From positions 401,157-465,156 of the forward strand of contig NZ_PDNZ01000001.1 of assembly GCF_003182595.1 (NCBI RefSeq): a DNA stretch of 64,000 bases, written 5' to 3'. This DNA is from Prosthecochloris marina. Its GTDB lineage: Bacteria; Bacteroidota; Chlorobiia; Chlorobiales; Chlorobiaceae. Both the position numbers and the translations under genes were made by a program. The notes under the pieces are model-generated. The model saw nothing but the letters and a program-made list of their open reading frames with translations, did no database searches and was not told the DNA's origin. Positions 9,707 to 18,631 of the stretch are shown here, piece by piece (the stretch's first letter is position 1; each line of letters starts with the position of its first letter).

Positions 9707-9771
9707 TTTTCACACCGGCACACCTTTTCGCGTGAAATTTTTTCACACCCGCCCTCTTTTCAAAGCGTGAA
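9707..9771 (+). promoter_or_regulatory. Tandem enhancer-like inverted repeats (candidate NtrC-family binding sites)
   Basis: Two imperfect inverted repeats: TTTCAC (9708-9713) with GTGAAA (9732-9737), and TTCAC (9742-9746) with GTGAA (9767-9771). The two units are also direct repeats of about 32 bases (CTTTTCACACC...GCGTGAA). Their centres are about 34 bases apart, close to three helical turns, and 110-160 bases upstream of the -24/-12 element. This is typical placement for an upstream activator sequence. Confidence 0.55.
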
Positions 9772-9863
9772 CCCCTACGTACCGAAAGAAACCGGCAGGC
9801 AGCGTGTAGCGTTGTATAGCCTTTTTACGTTTATTCGGTAATTCTGCTGCTTTTTGTCAAAAC

Positions 9864-9880
9864 TGGCACATAACTTGATC
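9864..9880 (+). promoter_or_regulatory. Near-consensus sigma54 (-24/-12) promoter
   Basis: TGGCACATAACTTGATC has a perfect -24 element (TGGCAC), the exact ten-base spacing from GG, and a -12 element TTGAT in which the usual GC is GA. Transcription would start about 9889-9892, giving a leader of roughly 80 bases before the EF-hand gene. The adjacent gene is a sigma54 activator, which supports the call; the -12 mismatch lowers it. Confidence 0.55.
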
Positions 9881-9969
9881 AAACACATGTGAACTGAAAA
9901 ATAACTGGTCAGTGACAGTCTTTGCACACCTGACTATAAAACAAAACACTAACGATAAAGGAGATCACG

Positions 9970-10407
9970 ATGAAACATTTTTTCGGCTTACTCTGTGCAT
10001 TTCTGTTATTTTCAAGAGTTGCCCCGGCCTCTGCTGAAAAACAAAGCGAGGAAGACAGGGTTCTCGGTCCCGCATTTATAGCAAAATTCGATACGAACAA
10101 GGACGGCAAGGTATCCATGTCGGAGTTTCCCGAAACAAGTGAGCCTTTTCCCGACTTTTATAGACTTGACAAAAACAGGGACGGTTATATCGACAAAGAT
10201 GAGGTTCCGACACAACCGGCGCCGTCTTTTGAAAACACTTCTTTCCTGGCAACATTCGATACAGACAACGACGGCAAGATATCTATGTCAGAATTTCCTG
10301 AAAGCGACGCACATTTTCGGGAGTTTGACAAAAATAATAACGGCTATATTGAAGAAAACGAAATTCCGACACAGCCACCCCCTCAACTTCAAATAGGCAG
10401 ACCATAA
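9970..10407 (+). CDS. Secreted protein with four EF-hand calcium-binding loops
   Basis: A 145-residue protein with a signal peptide cleaved after ASA (about residue 22). The mature part is essentially four canonical 12-residue EF-hand loops, each with Asp at 1 and Glu at 12: DTNKDGKVSMSE (41-52), DKNRDGYIDKDE (67-78), DTDNDGKISMSE (97-108) and DKNNNGYIEENE (120-131). Loops 1/3 and 2/4 match closely, so a two-hand unit was duplicated; each unit ends in a PTQP linker. A good ribosome site (AAGGAG) precedes the ATG. It is the likely target of the adjacent sigma54 system: a periplasmic Ca2+ or metal-binding protein analogous in position to ZraP. Confidence 0.88.
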   Translation: MKHFFGLLCAFLLFSRVAPASAEKQSEEDRVLGPAFIAKFDTNKDGKVSMSEFPETSEPFPDFYRLDKNRDGYIDKDEVPTQPAPSFENTSFLATFDTDNDGKISMSEFPESDAHFREFDKNNNGYIEENEIPTQPPPQLQIGRP

Positions 10408-10464
10408 ATTGAACACACGTCCGGGAAAAACGTAAATCAAGCGCATTTTTTTCCAGCTATACCT

Positions 10465-10513
10465 ATCCGGAATTCCAGTTTGATTGATTCCAGCAGTATC
10501 CGGGATTCCGGAT
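10465..10513. repeat. Intergenic inverted repeat
   Basis: ATCCGGAAT (10465-10473) is repeated inverted as ATTCCGGAT (10505-10513), with related ATTCCAG and CCGGGATTCC units inside. It has no T-tract, so it is not a standard terminator. It resembles the CCGGA-type palindrome at 25035-25055 and may be a small dispersed element. Confidence 0.5.
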
Positions 10514-10593
10514 TGCGGCGGAAACAAGCCGAAAAACTTGTATAACCTCGTTACCACTAATGACTTTATTCTATATAATGAAAGGTCTTTCAA

Positions 10594-11238
10594 ATGGAAA
10601 TCATCAAAACTCGCGACCTGCGTAAGGTGTACAACATTGGGGATGTTTGCGTTGTCGCACTCAAAAACAACTCATTCATTACAAACCCCGATGCAGCCGT
10701 AGAAGCTTCGGCTTCCCAGCAAAAAAACCTGATAAGTATTTTAGGATGTATCGTGCAGTCCGATTCAGAACAACACTGGTTCAGCGCTGAATGTTTTTCA
10801 GTCCTTTCAAACGAACAGAGAGATCAGGCCAAAGAACAAGCCCATATGCTTGTCTTTCTCAAATTCCACTTGCTTCGAAACGCAAGCTCTCCTGAGAAGT
10901 TCTTAATGCCCTTGCTGCAGCCAACCATCCCCGACGATGTTTTGCGTAAAAGGGCTACAGAGTTGATAGTGCAGCTCGGCCTCGAAAAAAAAACAACAAC
11001 AACATCTTCCCTGCTTTCTGAAAATCAAGTGCTGGGCTCAATGGACAATGATCAAAAAACAACGGTCATTTCCGATGAAAGAGGTGAGATTCCAGAGCTG
11101 TTTCAAACCCTAAACACAGAGGGGAAAACGAAAATTTTTATATTCACCAAAGATCGATATGCAAACCGCCTCATCGGCGCAGGTAACGGAGCAGTTGAAC
11201 CTGATTCTTCTACAGGCCCTCCATTGTGCCGAGAATAA
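10594..11238 (+). CDS. Catalytically dead LolD/MacB-type ABC ATPase homologue
   Basis: A 214-residue intact frame that aligns end to end with LolD/MacB ATPases but has lost every ATPase motif. Recognisable family blocks are RDLRKVYNIGD (7-17), NLISILGC (45-52), FLKFHLLRN, LMPLLQ and RKRATELIVQLGLEKK (118-133). The Walker A position (GPSGSGKST in the family) reads ASASQQKN, the Q-loop Gln is Leu or Lys, LSGGQ has become LLSENQ, and DEPTG has become SDERGE with a nearby deletion. It cannot hydrolyse ATP in the usual way. No permease or adaptor gene adjoins it. Either a decaying gene still open or a repurposed pseudo-ATPase. Confidence 0.65.
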   Translation: MEIIKTRDLRKVYNIGDVCVVALKNNSFITNPDAAVEASASQQKNLISILGCIVQSDSEQHWFSAECFSVLSNEQRDQAKEQAHMLVFLKFHLLRNASSPEKFLMPLLQPTIPDDVLRKRATELIVQLGLEKKTTTTSSLLSENQVLGSMDNDQKTTVISDERGEIPELFQTLNTEGKTKIFIFTKDRYANRLIGAGNGAVEPDSSTGPPLCRE

Positions 11239-11300
11239 ATGAAAACCGTATCAATCTTTTCTTGCTCTGTCGCTTCAACAGCGCTCATTGCGCCATAAAT

Positions 11301-11332
11301 ACCAAAACCTGCCTTGCGAGGCAGGTTTTGGT
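11301..11332. terminator. Bidirectional hairpin terminator
   Basis: A perfect 14-pair stem (ACCAAAACCTGCCT, 11301-11314, with its complement 11319-11332) and a TGCG loop, with A/T runs within both arms. It sits between the convergent dead-ATPase gene and arsA-like gene and can serve both. Confidence 0.8.
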
Positions 11333-11357
11333 AATAAATCAAAGAACGTAGGAAAAG

Positions 11358-12563
11358 TTACGCTTCTGCCTTTTCTTCTTCTTTGGCAAAATCAACAGTA
11401 AGCCATCCATCTTCAAAACTGGCTCCGGTTGATTCCAGGCCTGCAATGAAAATCGGCAATGCAACGATCTTTTGATAATCCCCGATCCTGATGGTGAGAT
11501 CATCACCCATTTTAAGAATCTTGGGCTCAAAACCCATATCCTCCATAAACGGAAGCTTAACCCTTACCTTGTAGTGACCATCATGTACTTTCTGGATATC
11601 GATCGGGTCTTCCTTGAAGAAAATCTCCGTCGGATTCTTATCACCGTAGATTTTCTCTCCTACCTGCCGGAGCATATCAAGCCCTACGACTTCCTGATCA
11701 AACAGGGGAACCTGACCGATCGGAATCGGAGAAAACGCGTTATTAATCTGCTGGATGTAGTTCTGCTGAATGTTTCGCCATTTCTTGAAATAAGGATCCT
11801 GAGTCTGATCAGGCATGACCCTGTTGATGGTGATACTGTCTACAGTAATTCCATACAGATTGAGATACGTAAGAGCTCTCATGGACTCTTTGATAACCAT
11901 CTTTTCAGGGTTCATCACAAGGCGAACCGTTGATTTTGAGCCATCAGCGAGAAGCTCGATAATCCCCTCGGTAGAAGAAAACAGGTTGTCCACCTTTTCA
12001 TACACTTCTTTAGGAGCAACCATGTTGTCTATTTTCTTCACTTTTTTGGACAATGGCCTGATCACCGGACTTACCATATATTTTTCGACGTTGCGGATAA
12101 ATTTTATAAACCAGCCGAATGTTTCAGGCAAAGACAAAAGGCGAAGTGTTTCACCCGTCGGCGCACAGTCAACAACGAGTAGATCGTAATCGACCTGCTC
12201 TTCGTTATAGCGTTTGATATAAGACAGGGAAAAAAGCTCCTCCATGCCGGGTAACACACCCATTTCTTCTGCATATATACCTTCAACCCCTCTCGATTCC
12301 ATAAGCTGGGCGAAATGCTCACGGACAACGTCCCAGTTAAGATTGAGATCGCCAAAAACGCTGACTTCCTGTCCCCAGAGATTTTCAGCAACCTTGACCG
12401 GAGAAGGTCCAAGTTTTACATCGAGTGAATCACCGAGGCTGTGTGCAGGGTCCGTTGACATGATCAACGTCTTAAAACCCAAATCAGCAGCTTTTAACGC
12501 CGTTGCAGCGGCAACAGAAGTTTTACCTACTCCTCCCTTACCCGTAAAAATAATATTTCGCAT
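11358..12563 (-). CDS. ArsA/GET3-family ATPase with C-terminal Hsp20-like domain
   Basis: A 401-residue P-loop ATPase of the anion-pump/GET3 class. The deviant Walker [10 protein letters not shown] with its signature Lys is at residues 8-16. Switch I shows [13 protein letters not shown], and [14 protein letters not shown] is the A-loop/switch II region. The last ~80 residues ([13 protein letters not shown] through [10 protein letters not shown]) resemble an alpha-crystallin/Hsp20-like beta sandwich. This fusion is seen in ArsA homologues of phototrophs including green sulfur bacteria. No arsenic genes (arsB, arsR, arsD) are nearby, so a role in membrane-protein or chlorosome-protein targeting is as likely as arsenite export. 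It is monocistronic, and the ATG is at 12563. Confidence 0.85.
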   Translation of the reverse strand: MRNIIFTGKGGVGKTSVAAATALKAADLGFKTLIMSTDPAHSLGDSLDVKLGPSPVKVAENLWGQEVSVFGDLNLNWDVVREHFAQLMESRGVEGIYAEEMGVLPGMEELFSLSYIKRYNEEQVDYDLLVVDCAPTGETLRLLSLPETFGWFIKFIRNVEKYMVSPVIRPLSKKVKKIDNMVAPKEVYEKVDNLFSSTEGIIELLADGSKSTVRLVMNPEKMVIKESMRALTYLNLYGITVDSITINRVMPDQTQDPYFKKWRNIQQNYIQQINNAFSPIPIGQVPLFDQEVVGLDMLRQVGEKIYGDKNPTEIFFKEDPIDIQKVHDGHYKVRVKLPFMEDMGFEPKILKMGDDLTIRIGDYQKIVALPIFIAGLESTGASFEDGWLTVDFAKEEEKAEA

Positions 12564-12769
12564 ACGTTATTATTCTCTTTTAATGGAAATTAAAAAGCAG
12601 TTTCCCTTATCCCAAAAGCCACCGGTCCTATCATATTTCAAGCAAACTGTTTCAAAAAGGCTAAAGATAATAAAATTATCCTTTTTACATACATACAGAA
12701 GCTCTTGAAAACCGATTCTGCGAAAAAACCAGCTCATTCATGTAACCAGACTGCGCAACAATCAAACCA

Positions 12770-14560
12770 TCAATTTATCTTGATTGTAAGCCGTTGTCCA
12801 GGATATATCGTACGTTTTCCGCCTAATTTGTTCCAAGAGACAAGTTGACTGACACTCACCCCATATTTCCTGGCTATAAGGCCAAGGCTTTCTCCCCTCC
12901 TGACTTTGTGAATTTTTGTCGGAGCAGAAAGTTTAAGTTTCTGACCGGGATATATCGTGCGCTTCCGTCCAAGATTGTTCCAGGAAGCGAGTTTGCTCAC
13001 ACTGACACCGTACTTTCCGGCTATAAGACCAAGACTTTCACCGCGTTTCACCTTGTGATAACTTGGTTTTTTCGATGATGTCCGGGTGGAAACGCCATAA
13101 ATCTTGAGCCTCTGACCGGGATATATCGTGCGTTTCCGCCCAAGATTGTTCCAGGAAGCGAGCTTACTCACACTGACGCCGTACTTTCCGGCTATAAGAC
13201 CAAGACTTTCACCGCGCTTCACCTTGTGATACACGACGGAAGATTTTGCCGGACTCCCGGTTCCCGGTGTTCCGAACACCTTGAGCTTCTGTCCCGGATA
13301 AATCTTCGAACTTTTCAGGTTATTCCACCGTATAAGCTCACTGACATAGCAGCGGTAGGTTCTGGCTATCGAGGCCAGCGTCTGACCGCGCCTTACGACA
13401 TGTATGTTTTTTTTCTGCTTTTTGGGAGAAACAGCTTTGGGAGAAACCGCCTTCACTTCTCGAGCTTTTGCCAGCAAAGCCGCTCCGTCAAGTCCCTGAC
13501 GGGTCTTGTGCGCGTAGATTTTCTTTTCTTTCCGGTTAAACTTGCCGAGATACTCTTTAGGAAGTTTCAAATAGTAAGGATTACCGGCACCTGCTGGAAC
13601 AAGATTCAACTTGAACTGAGGATTGAGAAGCTGAAGATCCTCGACAGAAACACCGATAACCTCGCTTACCTGATCGAAAGCAACAATCTCCGATACACGA
13701 ACCGCCCCGATATCGTCATACGAGTACACTGGTTCAAGAGAACTGATATTGTGCTCACGGTAATAGTTCATGATATAGGTAACTGCAATAAAAGCAGGCA
13801 CATATCCCCTGGTTTCCGAAGGAAGATGCGGCCAGATGGACCAGTAATCCCTGGCACCGCCCGATCGCCGAATCGCCTTGTTCACATTTCCGGCTCCGGA
13901 GTTGTAGGCGGCAAGCACAAGAAACCAGTCCCCATATATATTATAAAGATCTCGCATGTGCCTGCATGCGGCGATGGTTGCTTTCTCCGGATCGAAACGG
14001 TCCTCGACAAAGGCTGACGACTCGAGACCATACATCTTTCCGGTTCCATAAATGAATTGCCAGAGCCCTTTCGCATTTGCCCGTGAAACCGCAGTCGGGT
14101 TGAGTGCCGACTCTACGATTGCCAGATACTTCAGCTCGAGAGGGATATTGTACTGCCGGAGCTTTTTTTCGAAAAGAGGAAAATACATATCGGCCAAACC
14201 GAGAACCTTTGCGGTCAGCTTGCGCTTATCAACTGAATACAGCTTGATAAAGCCTTTGACATGGCTGTTATAAGCAAGCCTGAGTGGTGTTTGACGATTC
14301 AACCGGGCAATTCTTTCCGAATAGGTTTCATCGTCAAACTGCGGAATAAATGTAGCATGATACCCGTCAATACCACCGTCTTTCCACTTTTTGAATTTCC
14401 TGTCGCTGAAATATGTTGTCGTCACATAGCTGTCCAGCATTTCAGCCACCGCCGAGTCATCAGCAACATTACCTTTCTTGCCCGCAAAACTGTCGGAAAA
14501 AACAGCCGTTTGCAAAAGCAGCAGGACAGCCGGAAAAATATAGAAATGAGCGACTCTCAC
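12770..14560 (-). CDS. mltD: Membrane-bound lytic murein transglycosylase D with four LysM domains
   Basis: Periplasmic/envelope peptidoglycan lyase. The SLT catalytic domain includes the family Glu in [10 protein letters not shown] and the blocks [12 protein letters not shown] and [17 protein letters not shown]. The C-terminal third has four LysM repeats (each ..[13 protein letters not shown]..), of which two share about 40 identical residues. The start is uncertain. No ATG precedes the signal peptide; a GTG at 14560 gives [17 protein letters not shown] with cleavage after SFA, while a TTG at 14614 would add 18 residues. Four LysM units is more than the one or two commonly seen, and the array has expanded recently (see repeat). 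Confidence 0.9.
   Translation of the reverse strand: MRVAHFYIFPAVLLLLQTAVFSDSFAGKKGNVADDSAVAEMLDSYVTTTYFSDRKFKKWKDGGIDGYHATFIPQFDDETYSERIARLNRQTPLRLAYNSHVKGFIKLYSVDKRKLTAKVLGLADMYFPLFEKKLRQYNIPLELKYLAIVESALNPTAVSRANAKGLWQFIYGTGKMYGLESSAFVEDRFDPEKATIAACRHMRDLYNIYGDWFLVLAAYNSGAGNVNKAIRRSGGARDYWSIWPHLPSETRGYVPAFIAVTYIMNYYREHNISSLEPVYSYDDIGAVRVSEIVAFDQVSEVIGVSVEDLQLLNPQFKLNLVPAGAGNPYYLKLPKEYLGKFNRKEKKIYAHKTRQGLDGAALLAKAREVKAVSPKAVSPKKQKKNIHVVRRGQTLASIARTYRCYVSELIRWNNLKSSKIYPGQKLKVFGTPGTGSPAKSSVVYHKVKRGESLGLIAGKYGVSVSKLASWNNLGRKRTIYPGQRLKIYGVSTRTSSKKPSYHKVKRGESLGLIAGKYGVSVSKLASWNNLGRKRTIYPGQKLKLSAPTKIHKVRRGESLGLIARKYGVSVSQLVSWNKLGGKRTIYPGQRLTIKIN
12941..13235. repeat. DNA-level tandem duplication encoding two LysM domains
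   Basis: Roughly 123 bases starting at 12941 recur almost unchanged at 13112, a period of 171 bases. Both copies encode the same LysM sequence ([20 protein letters not shown] and flanks) in the transglycosylase. The low divergence suggests recent duplication or gene conversion within the array. Confidence 0.8.
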
Positions 14561-14740
14561 GAACACCGTATCGTTAAGAAGGTTTGCAACAATTCCTGAC
14601 ACAGTACAACACAAGCATACGTTTTAAACATAAACACCCCTCTTCATTATTACAACCAGCTTGTTTGAACCATTACGATCTGCCCTACAGAACCGGTGAC
14701 CGTTTCGCCTGTCTTCTCCTTCAAGTCATGCCGGCCCTCT

Positions 14741-14762
14741 CGGCTGCAACAGCCGGTTTTTT
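14741..14762 (+). terminator. Orphan plus-strand terminator-like hairpin
   Basis: CGGCTG (14741-14746), loop CAA, CAGCCG (14750-14755), then GTTTTTTC. It has the form of an intrinsic terminator reading rightward, but both flanking genes are on the minus strand. It may end an unrecognised short transcript in 14615-14740, or be chance. Confidence 0.4.
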
Positions 14763-14768
14763 CTTGAT

Positions 14769-15485
14769 TTAATACACCACACGCCAGAGAAAAAGGCCTG
14801 CCGGATCAGCCGGCACCAGTTTTTTCACACGCTTACCGGTTCGAAGCGCCTCTTCAAGTTCACCTGGAGAGGCCTCGAGTTGTGCTGAAACCAGAAAACG
14901 AACCATGGTTCTGAGAAACCTGCTTGCCGAAATTCTGAAAACAACCATATCACCCTGGCGTTCCCACGCCGCACTGTAGACCGTACAGAATGTATTGTCT
15001 GCTGCACCGTTATCTCTGGAATAGACTGAAAAGTCATGTTTACCGACAAGCTCTCCTGCACAGAGGTTCAATTGCTCGAGGTTCAACGGCTTTGAAATGC
15101 AACCGGCATATCTTCGATTGATTGCCGAAGGTTTTTCAAGCAGAAAATACCGGTACTCCCTTACAAGTGCACTGTAACGAGCATGAAAATTATCGGGAAC
15201 TTCCTCCATTTCCATCACACGGACTGCAGGGGGCAAAAGAGAGTTTACGGCATAGGATAAACGATGAAGCTTCAAGGCCGACGAGACCCTGAAATTCGCG
15301 ACCTGTCCTCTTGCATGAACGCCCCTGTCTGTTCTTCCGGCCGCTGTAAGCAAAACATGTTCCTGAACAATGCGCCCCAAAGCTTCTTCAAGCACTCCCT
15401 GAACGGTACTCACTCCCTCAGGCTGCTTTTGCCAGCCTGCATAATCTGTACCGTCGTACTCTATGGTCATACGAATATTCCTCAT
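14769..15485 (-). CDS. truA: tRNA pseudouridine(38-40) synthase TruA
   Basis: Converts uridines 38-40 of the tRNA anticodon stem to pseudouridine. The family catalytic Asp is in AAGRTDRGVHARGQV. Other TruA blocks are EYDGTDYAGWQ near the N-terminus and FHARYSALVREYRYF. The start is set at the ATG at 15485 (MRNIRMTIEYDG). The ATG at 15470 has a GAGGAA sequence upstream and is a reasonable alternative; a TTG-side extension to 15512 is unlikely. It has the usual length of about 240 residues. It lies upstream of mltD on the same strand with a 150-base gap. Confidence 0.93.
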   Translation of the reverse strand: MRNIRMTIEYDGTDYAGWQKQPEGVSTVQGVLEEALGRIVQEHVLLTAAGRTDRGVHARGQVANFRVSSALKLHRLSYAVNSLLPPAVRVMEMEEVPDNFHARYSALVREYRYFLLEKPSAINRRYAGCISKPLNLEQLNLCAGELVGKHDFSVYSRDNGAADNTFCTVYSAAWERQGDMVVFRISASRFLRTMVRFLVSAQLEASPGELEEALRTGKRVKKLVPADPAGLFLWRVVY

Positions 15486-15630
15486 TGGGGAGTAAAATAG
15501 CTTTATGTACATTAGTTACCTAAGTGTACCTGACTTGAGCACTTCAGAGTTCCGTTCCGCAACCATTTTATCAGTTGTGATCAGTACCTGAACAAACGAG
15601 TTCTCATGTCCGGCCAAACGCCAAACAATA

Positions 15631-17592
15631 TTGCAAATTCAGCTTAACAACAGCAATCAGGAAAATTTGAGCTCACATCATCTTGAAATAGTCCTCAACG
15701 CACTTGACCATGTAAGGAAAAACGGTGCATCCTCATCATATTGTGTTCCGAATATTTGGGCGAACAACTCCAAAGGGAAACAGCAGGTCTGTCCGGCCGA
15801 TCATTACGGAAAAATCCTTGAAAAACTTTTATCGCGCAAACCCGCTGCGTTTTCGAAGCCCGGCTCAACTGCAGACGATTGGACACGCAACAGCTTTGTT
15901 TACAACCTGTTCGTTCGTCTTACCACAGCATTCGATCACGACAGTGACGGAGCTATAGCAACCGATCCGCTCCCTTGTGGTTTTCGTGAAACCGGTACAT
16001 TCCTTAAATCAATAGCCTTATTACCTTATCTCGAACGCCTCGGGATCAACACGATTTACCTTCTTCCGGTAACAATACCGGGCAATGCAAATAAAAAAGG
16101 CAACCTTGGCTCTCCCTATGCCGTAAAGAATCCGTACCGAATCGACCCTTTGCTGGCGGAACCCGCCCTCGATCTTTCCGCTGAAACAGAGTTCGCCGCC
16201 TTCACACAAGCCGCTCACCACATGGGCATGCGGGTCGTACTTGAATTTGTATTCAGAACAACTTCTGTTGACGGCGATTGGGTAAGGCATCATCCCGATT
16301 GGTATTACTGGCTCGAAGCAAATCCGGAAAACGGTTTCGCCCCGGAATCATATGCCCCTCCTGTTTTTGATCCGGAAACACTCAACACCATCTATGAAAA
16401 AGTAGATAAAAACGACCTTTCCAAACTACCGGAACCGTCTGAATCGTTCAAGCGACAATTCACCCAAACGCCCGAAACCGTAAAACTCTCTGAAAAAGGA
16501 GCTCGAGGCGAGACTGCCGACGGAACTTCCTGTGTCGTGGCCAGCGGGTTCTGTGACTGGCCCCCTGATGACAAACAGCCCCCTTGGACAGATGTCGCTT
16601 ATCTGAAATTGCACCGGCACGAGTCGTTCAACTACATCGCTTACAATACGATACGAATGTACGATACTGCGCTCGACCGTCCGGAATATATGAATGAAGA
16701 ACTCTGGAATACCATTGCAGATATTATCCCCTATTTTCAGAAGCACTTTCTGATCAACGGGGCAATGATCGATATGGGACACGCTCTTCCCTCCAAGCTG
16801 AAAACCACCATTGTTGAAAAAGCACGAGAGAAAAATCCTGATTTTGCGTTCTGGGACGAAAACTTCGACCCCTCTCCCTCTATCAAGGATCAGGGGTTCA
16901 ATGCTGTCTTTGGCTCCTTACCGTTTGTGATTCAAGATCCGATCTATATCAGAGGGCTGCTTAATTACCTGAACAAAATAGGTGTGGTCGTACCTTTTTT
17001 CGGAACCGGCGAAAATCACAACACTCCGAGGGTATGCCACAACCTTGCCGGGAAAGCGGCCTGCAGGAACCGATCAAGATTCATATTCGGCCTCGCAACG
17101 GTTCTCCCTGCCGTACCGTTCATTCATTCCGGTATGGAAATCTGTGAGTCGAAACCGATAAACCTCGGGTTGAACTTTACCGATGCGGACAGAAAGCGAT
17201 GGCCCTCTGAAAAGCTGCCTCTTTTCAGTACAGGCTGCTACGACTGGGCAGACTGCAACGGCCAGGAACCCCTCACGGATTTTGTCGCGACCATGTTATC
17301 TTTACACAAAAGATATGCCGATATTATTCAAAACGGCAAACCGGGGTTCCTTTCGCTGCCTTTCGTCTCTTCCCCGGATCTGTTTGCGGTCATGCGCAGA
17401 GGCGAAGGAATCAACCTTCTTTTCATCGGAAACAGCAACTCGGAAAATAACGCCGCAGGCTATATGGAATTTCATCGGAAAAGTTTTACGATAACCGATA
17501 TGGTTTCAGGAACTGTTTACCAGGTATCCGATTACAGGCTGGAACTCGAAACCGGACCCGGGCAGTGTTTGCTTTTCGAAATTCCCGTTTAA
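15631..17592 (+). CDS. GH13-type alpha-amylase-family glycosidase or glucanotransferase
   Basis: A 653-residue TIM-barrel enzyme of the alpha-amylase superfamily. Barrel strands are visible at [25 protein letters not shown] (family region I, with part of the usual D..N.H block replaced), [12 protein letters not shown] (nucleophile Asp), [10 protein letters not shown] (acid Glu) and [10 protein letters not shown] (region IV; the usual His-Asp pair reads ENHNT). Substrate specificity is not clear; it resembles maltosyltransferase/amylase-like proteins. The start is problematic: TTG at 15631 is used here, while an ATG at 15606 opens a frame ([13 protein letters not shown]) that stops 14 codons later and is one base out of phase. 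It precedes a PfkB kinase and a sodium symporter. Confidence 0.75.
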   Translation: MQIQLNNSNQENLSSHHLEIVLNALDHVRKNGASSSYCVPNIWANNSKGKQQVCPADHYGKILEKLLSRKPAAFSKPGSTADDWTRNSFVYNLFVRLTTAFDHDSDGAIATDPLPCGFRETGTFLKSIALLPYLERLGINTIYLLPVTIPGNANKKGNLGSPYAVKNPYRIDPLLAEPALDLSAETEFAAFTQAAHHMGMRVVLEFVFRTTSVDGDWVRHHPDWYYWLEANPENGFAPESYAPPVFDPETLNTIYEKVDKNDLSKLPEPSESFKRQFTQTPETVKLSEKGARGETADGTSCVVASGFCDWPPDDKQPPWTDVAYLKLHRHESFNYIAYNTIRMYDTALDRPEYMNEELWNTIADIIPYFQKHFLINGAMIDMGHALPSKLKTTIVEKAREKNPDFAFWDENFDPSPSIKDQGFNAVFGSLPFVIQDPIYIRGLLNYLNKIGVVVPFFGTGENHNTPRVCHNLAGKAACRNRSRFIFGLATVLPAVPFIHSGMEICESKPINLGLNFTDADRKRWPSEKLPLFSTGCYDWADCNGQEPLTDFVATMLSLHKRYADIIQNGKPGFLSLPFVSSPDLFAVMRRGEGINLLFIGNSNSENNAAGYMEFHRKSFTITDMVSGTVYQVSDYRLELETGPGQCLLFEIPV

Positions 17593-17646
17593 TTTCAAAC
17601 ACAGAATTTTTTATCACTACTCAAAAATCTTTAATCACTACACATT

Positions 17647-18558
17647 ATGTCTATTCTTGTCGTTGGTTCTCTGGCTTTTGATGATATCGAAACTCCTTTT
17701 GGCCGGTCGGACAACACCCTGGGCGGTTCATCCACCTATATCGCCCTTTCGAGCAGCTACTTCTCTGATGAAATCAAACTTGTCGGTGTAGTTGGCAATG
17801 ATTTTGAGGATAATCATTTCCGTCTCCTGCACAACAACGGTATCGATACCAAGGGACTTCAGGTCATTGACAACGGCAAAACTTTCCGCTGGAGCTGCCG
17901 GTACCATTATGACATGAACACGCGGGACACCCTCGACACCCAGCTCAATGTATTCGCAGATTTCAACCCGCATATCCCTTTGCAGTACCGCGAAGCAAAA
18001 TACGTCTGCCTCGGCAACATCGATCCGGAACTGCAAATGAAGGTACTCGACCAGGTTTCGAATCCCGAACTCGTGATCCTCGATACCATGAACTTCTGGA
18101 TAGAAGGAAAACCCGAAGAGTTGAAAAAAACGCTCGAGAGGGTTGATATTTTCATTCTCAACGACAGTGAAGCCCGACTCCTCAGCGGCGATCCGAACCT
18201 TGTCAAATCGGCAAGAATCATCAGAAATATGGGACCGAAAACATTGATCATAAAAAAAGGAGAGCATGGTGCGCTTCTCTTTACCGATAACGGCATCTTT
18301 GCAGCGCCTGCATATCCTCTGGAATCAATCTATGATCCAACCGGTGCAGGAGATACATTCGCCGGAGGGTTCCTCGGACACCTGGCAAGAGCAGGAGAAA
18401 TCAACGACACGGAACTCCGTAAAGCAGTCCTTTACGGAAGCGCCATGGCAAGCTTCTGCGTTGAAAAGTTCGGGACTGAAAAATTAGCAAATCTCGAACT
18501 GCTCGAAATTGAAGACCGTTACCAGAGCTTCCTCGACCTCTCTAAAATCGAGGAATAA
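17647..18558 (+). CDS. PfkB-family carbohydrate/nucleoside kinase
   Basis: A 303-residue ribokinase-superfamily kinase. The N-terminal Gly motif is present as LGGSSTYIAL, and the C-terminal anion-hole signature with catalytic Asp as DPTGAGDTFAGGF. The usual NDSEA substrate/ATP block reads FILNDSEARLL. It phosphorylates a sugar or nucleoside hydroxyl; which one cannot be decided, and adenosine or a hexose are both possible. It is 54 bases downstream of the GH13 gene and 73 bases upstream of a sodium:solute symporter, all on the same strand, so a small uptake/mobilisation group is plausible. Confidence 0.88.
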   Translation: MSILVVGSLAFDDIETPFGRSDNTLGGSSTYIALSSSYFSDEIKLVGVVGNDFEDNHFRLLHNNGIDTKGLQVIDNGKTFRWSCRYHYDMNTRDTLDTQLNVFADFNPHIPLQYREAKYVCLGNIDPELQMKVLDQVSNPELVILDTMNFWIEGKPEELKKTLERVDIFILNDSEARLLSGDPNLVKSARIIRNMGPKTLIIKKGEHGALLFTDNGIFAAPAYPLESIYDPTGAGDTFAGGFLGHLARAGEINDTELRKAVLYGSAMASFCVEKFGTEKLANLELLEIEDRYQSFLDLSKIEE

Positions 18559-18569
18559 GAAAACCTGCA

Positions 18570-18604
18570 GCAGGATAACCGGCTCATAAACTCGGTTATC
18601 CTGC
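18570..18604. terminator. Perfect 12-base inverted repeat between kinase and symporter genes
   Basis: GCAGGATAACCG (18570-18581) is complementary to CGGTTATCCTGC (18593-18604) with an 11-base loop. It directly follows the kinase stop. There is no T-run, so it may attenuate, stabilise mRNA ends, or act as a factor-dependent terminator rather than an intrinsic one. Confidence 0.5.
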
Positions 18605-18631
18605 CTAACTGCAACCCAGCCCTGAAAAGAC

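Noticed and set aside
11358..12563. Arsenite-efflux operon
   Set aside because: The ATPase is ArsA-like, but no arsB, arsD or arsR gene is adjacent and an Hsp20-like tail is present.
12778..13410. Regularly spaced repeats that might suggest a CRISPR array
   Set aside because: They are the in-frame LysM coding repeats of the transglycosylase; unit length and coding periodicity do not fit CRISPR.
14584..14772. 62-codon plus-strand frame before truA
   Set aside because: It contains the hairpin and T-run, has no ribosome site and resembles no protein; likely chance.
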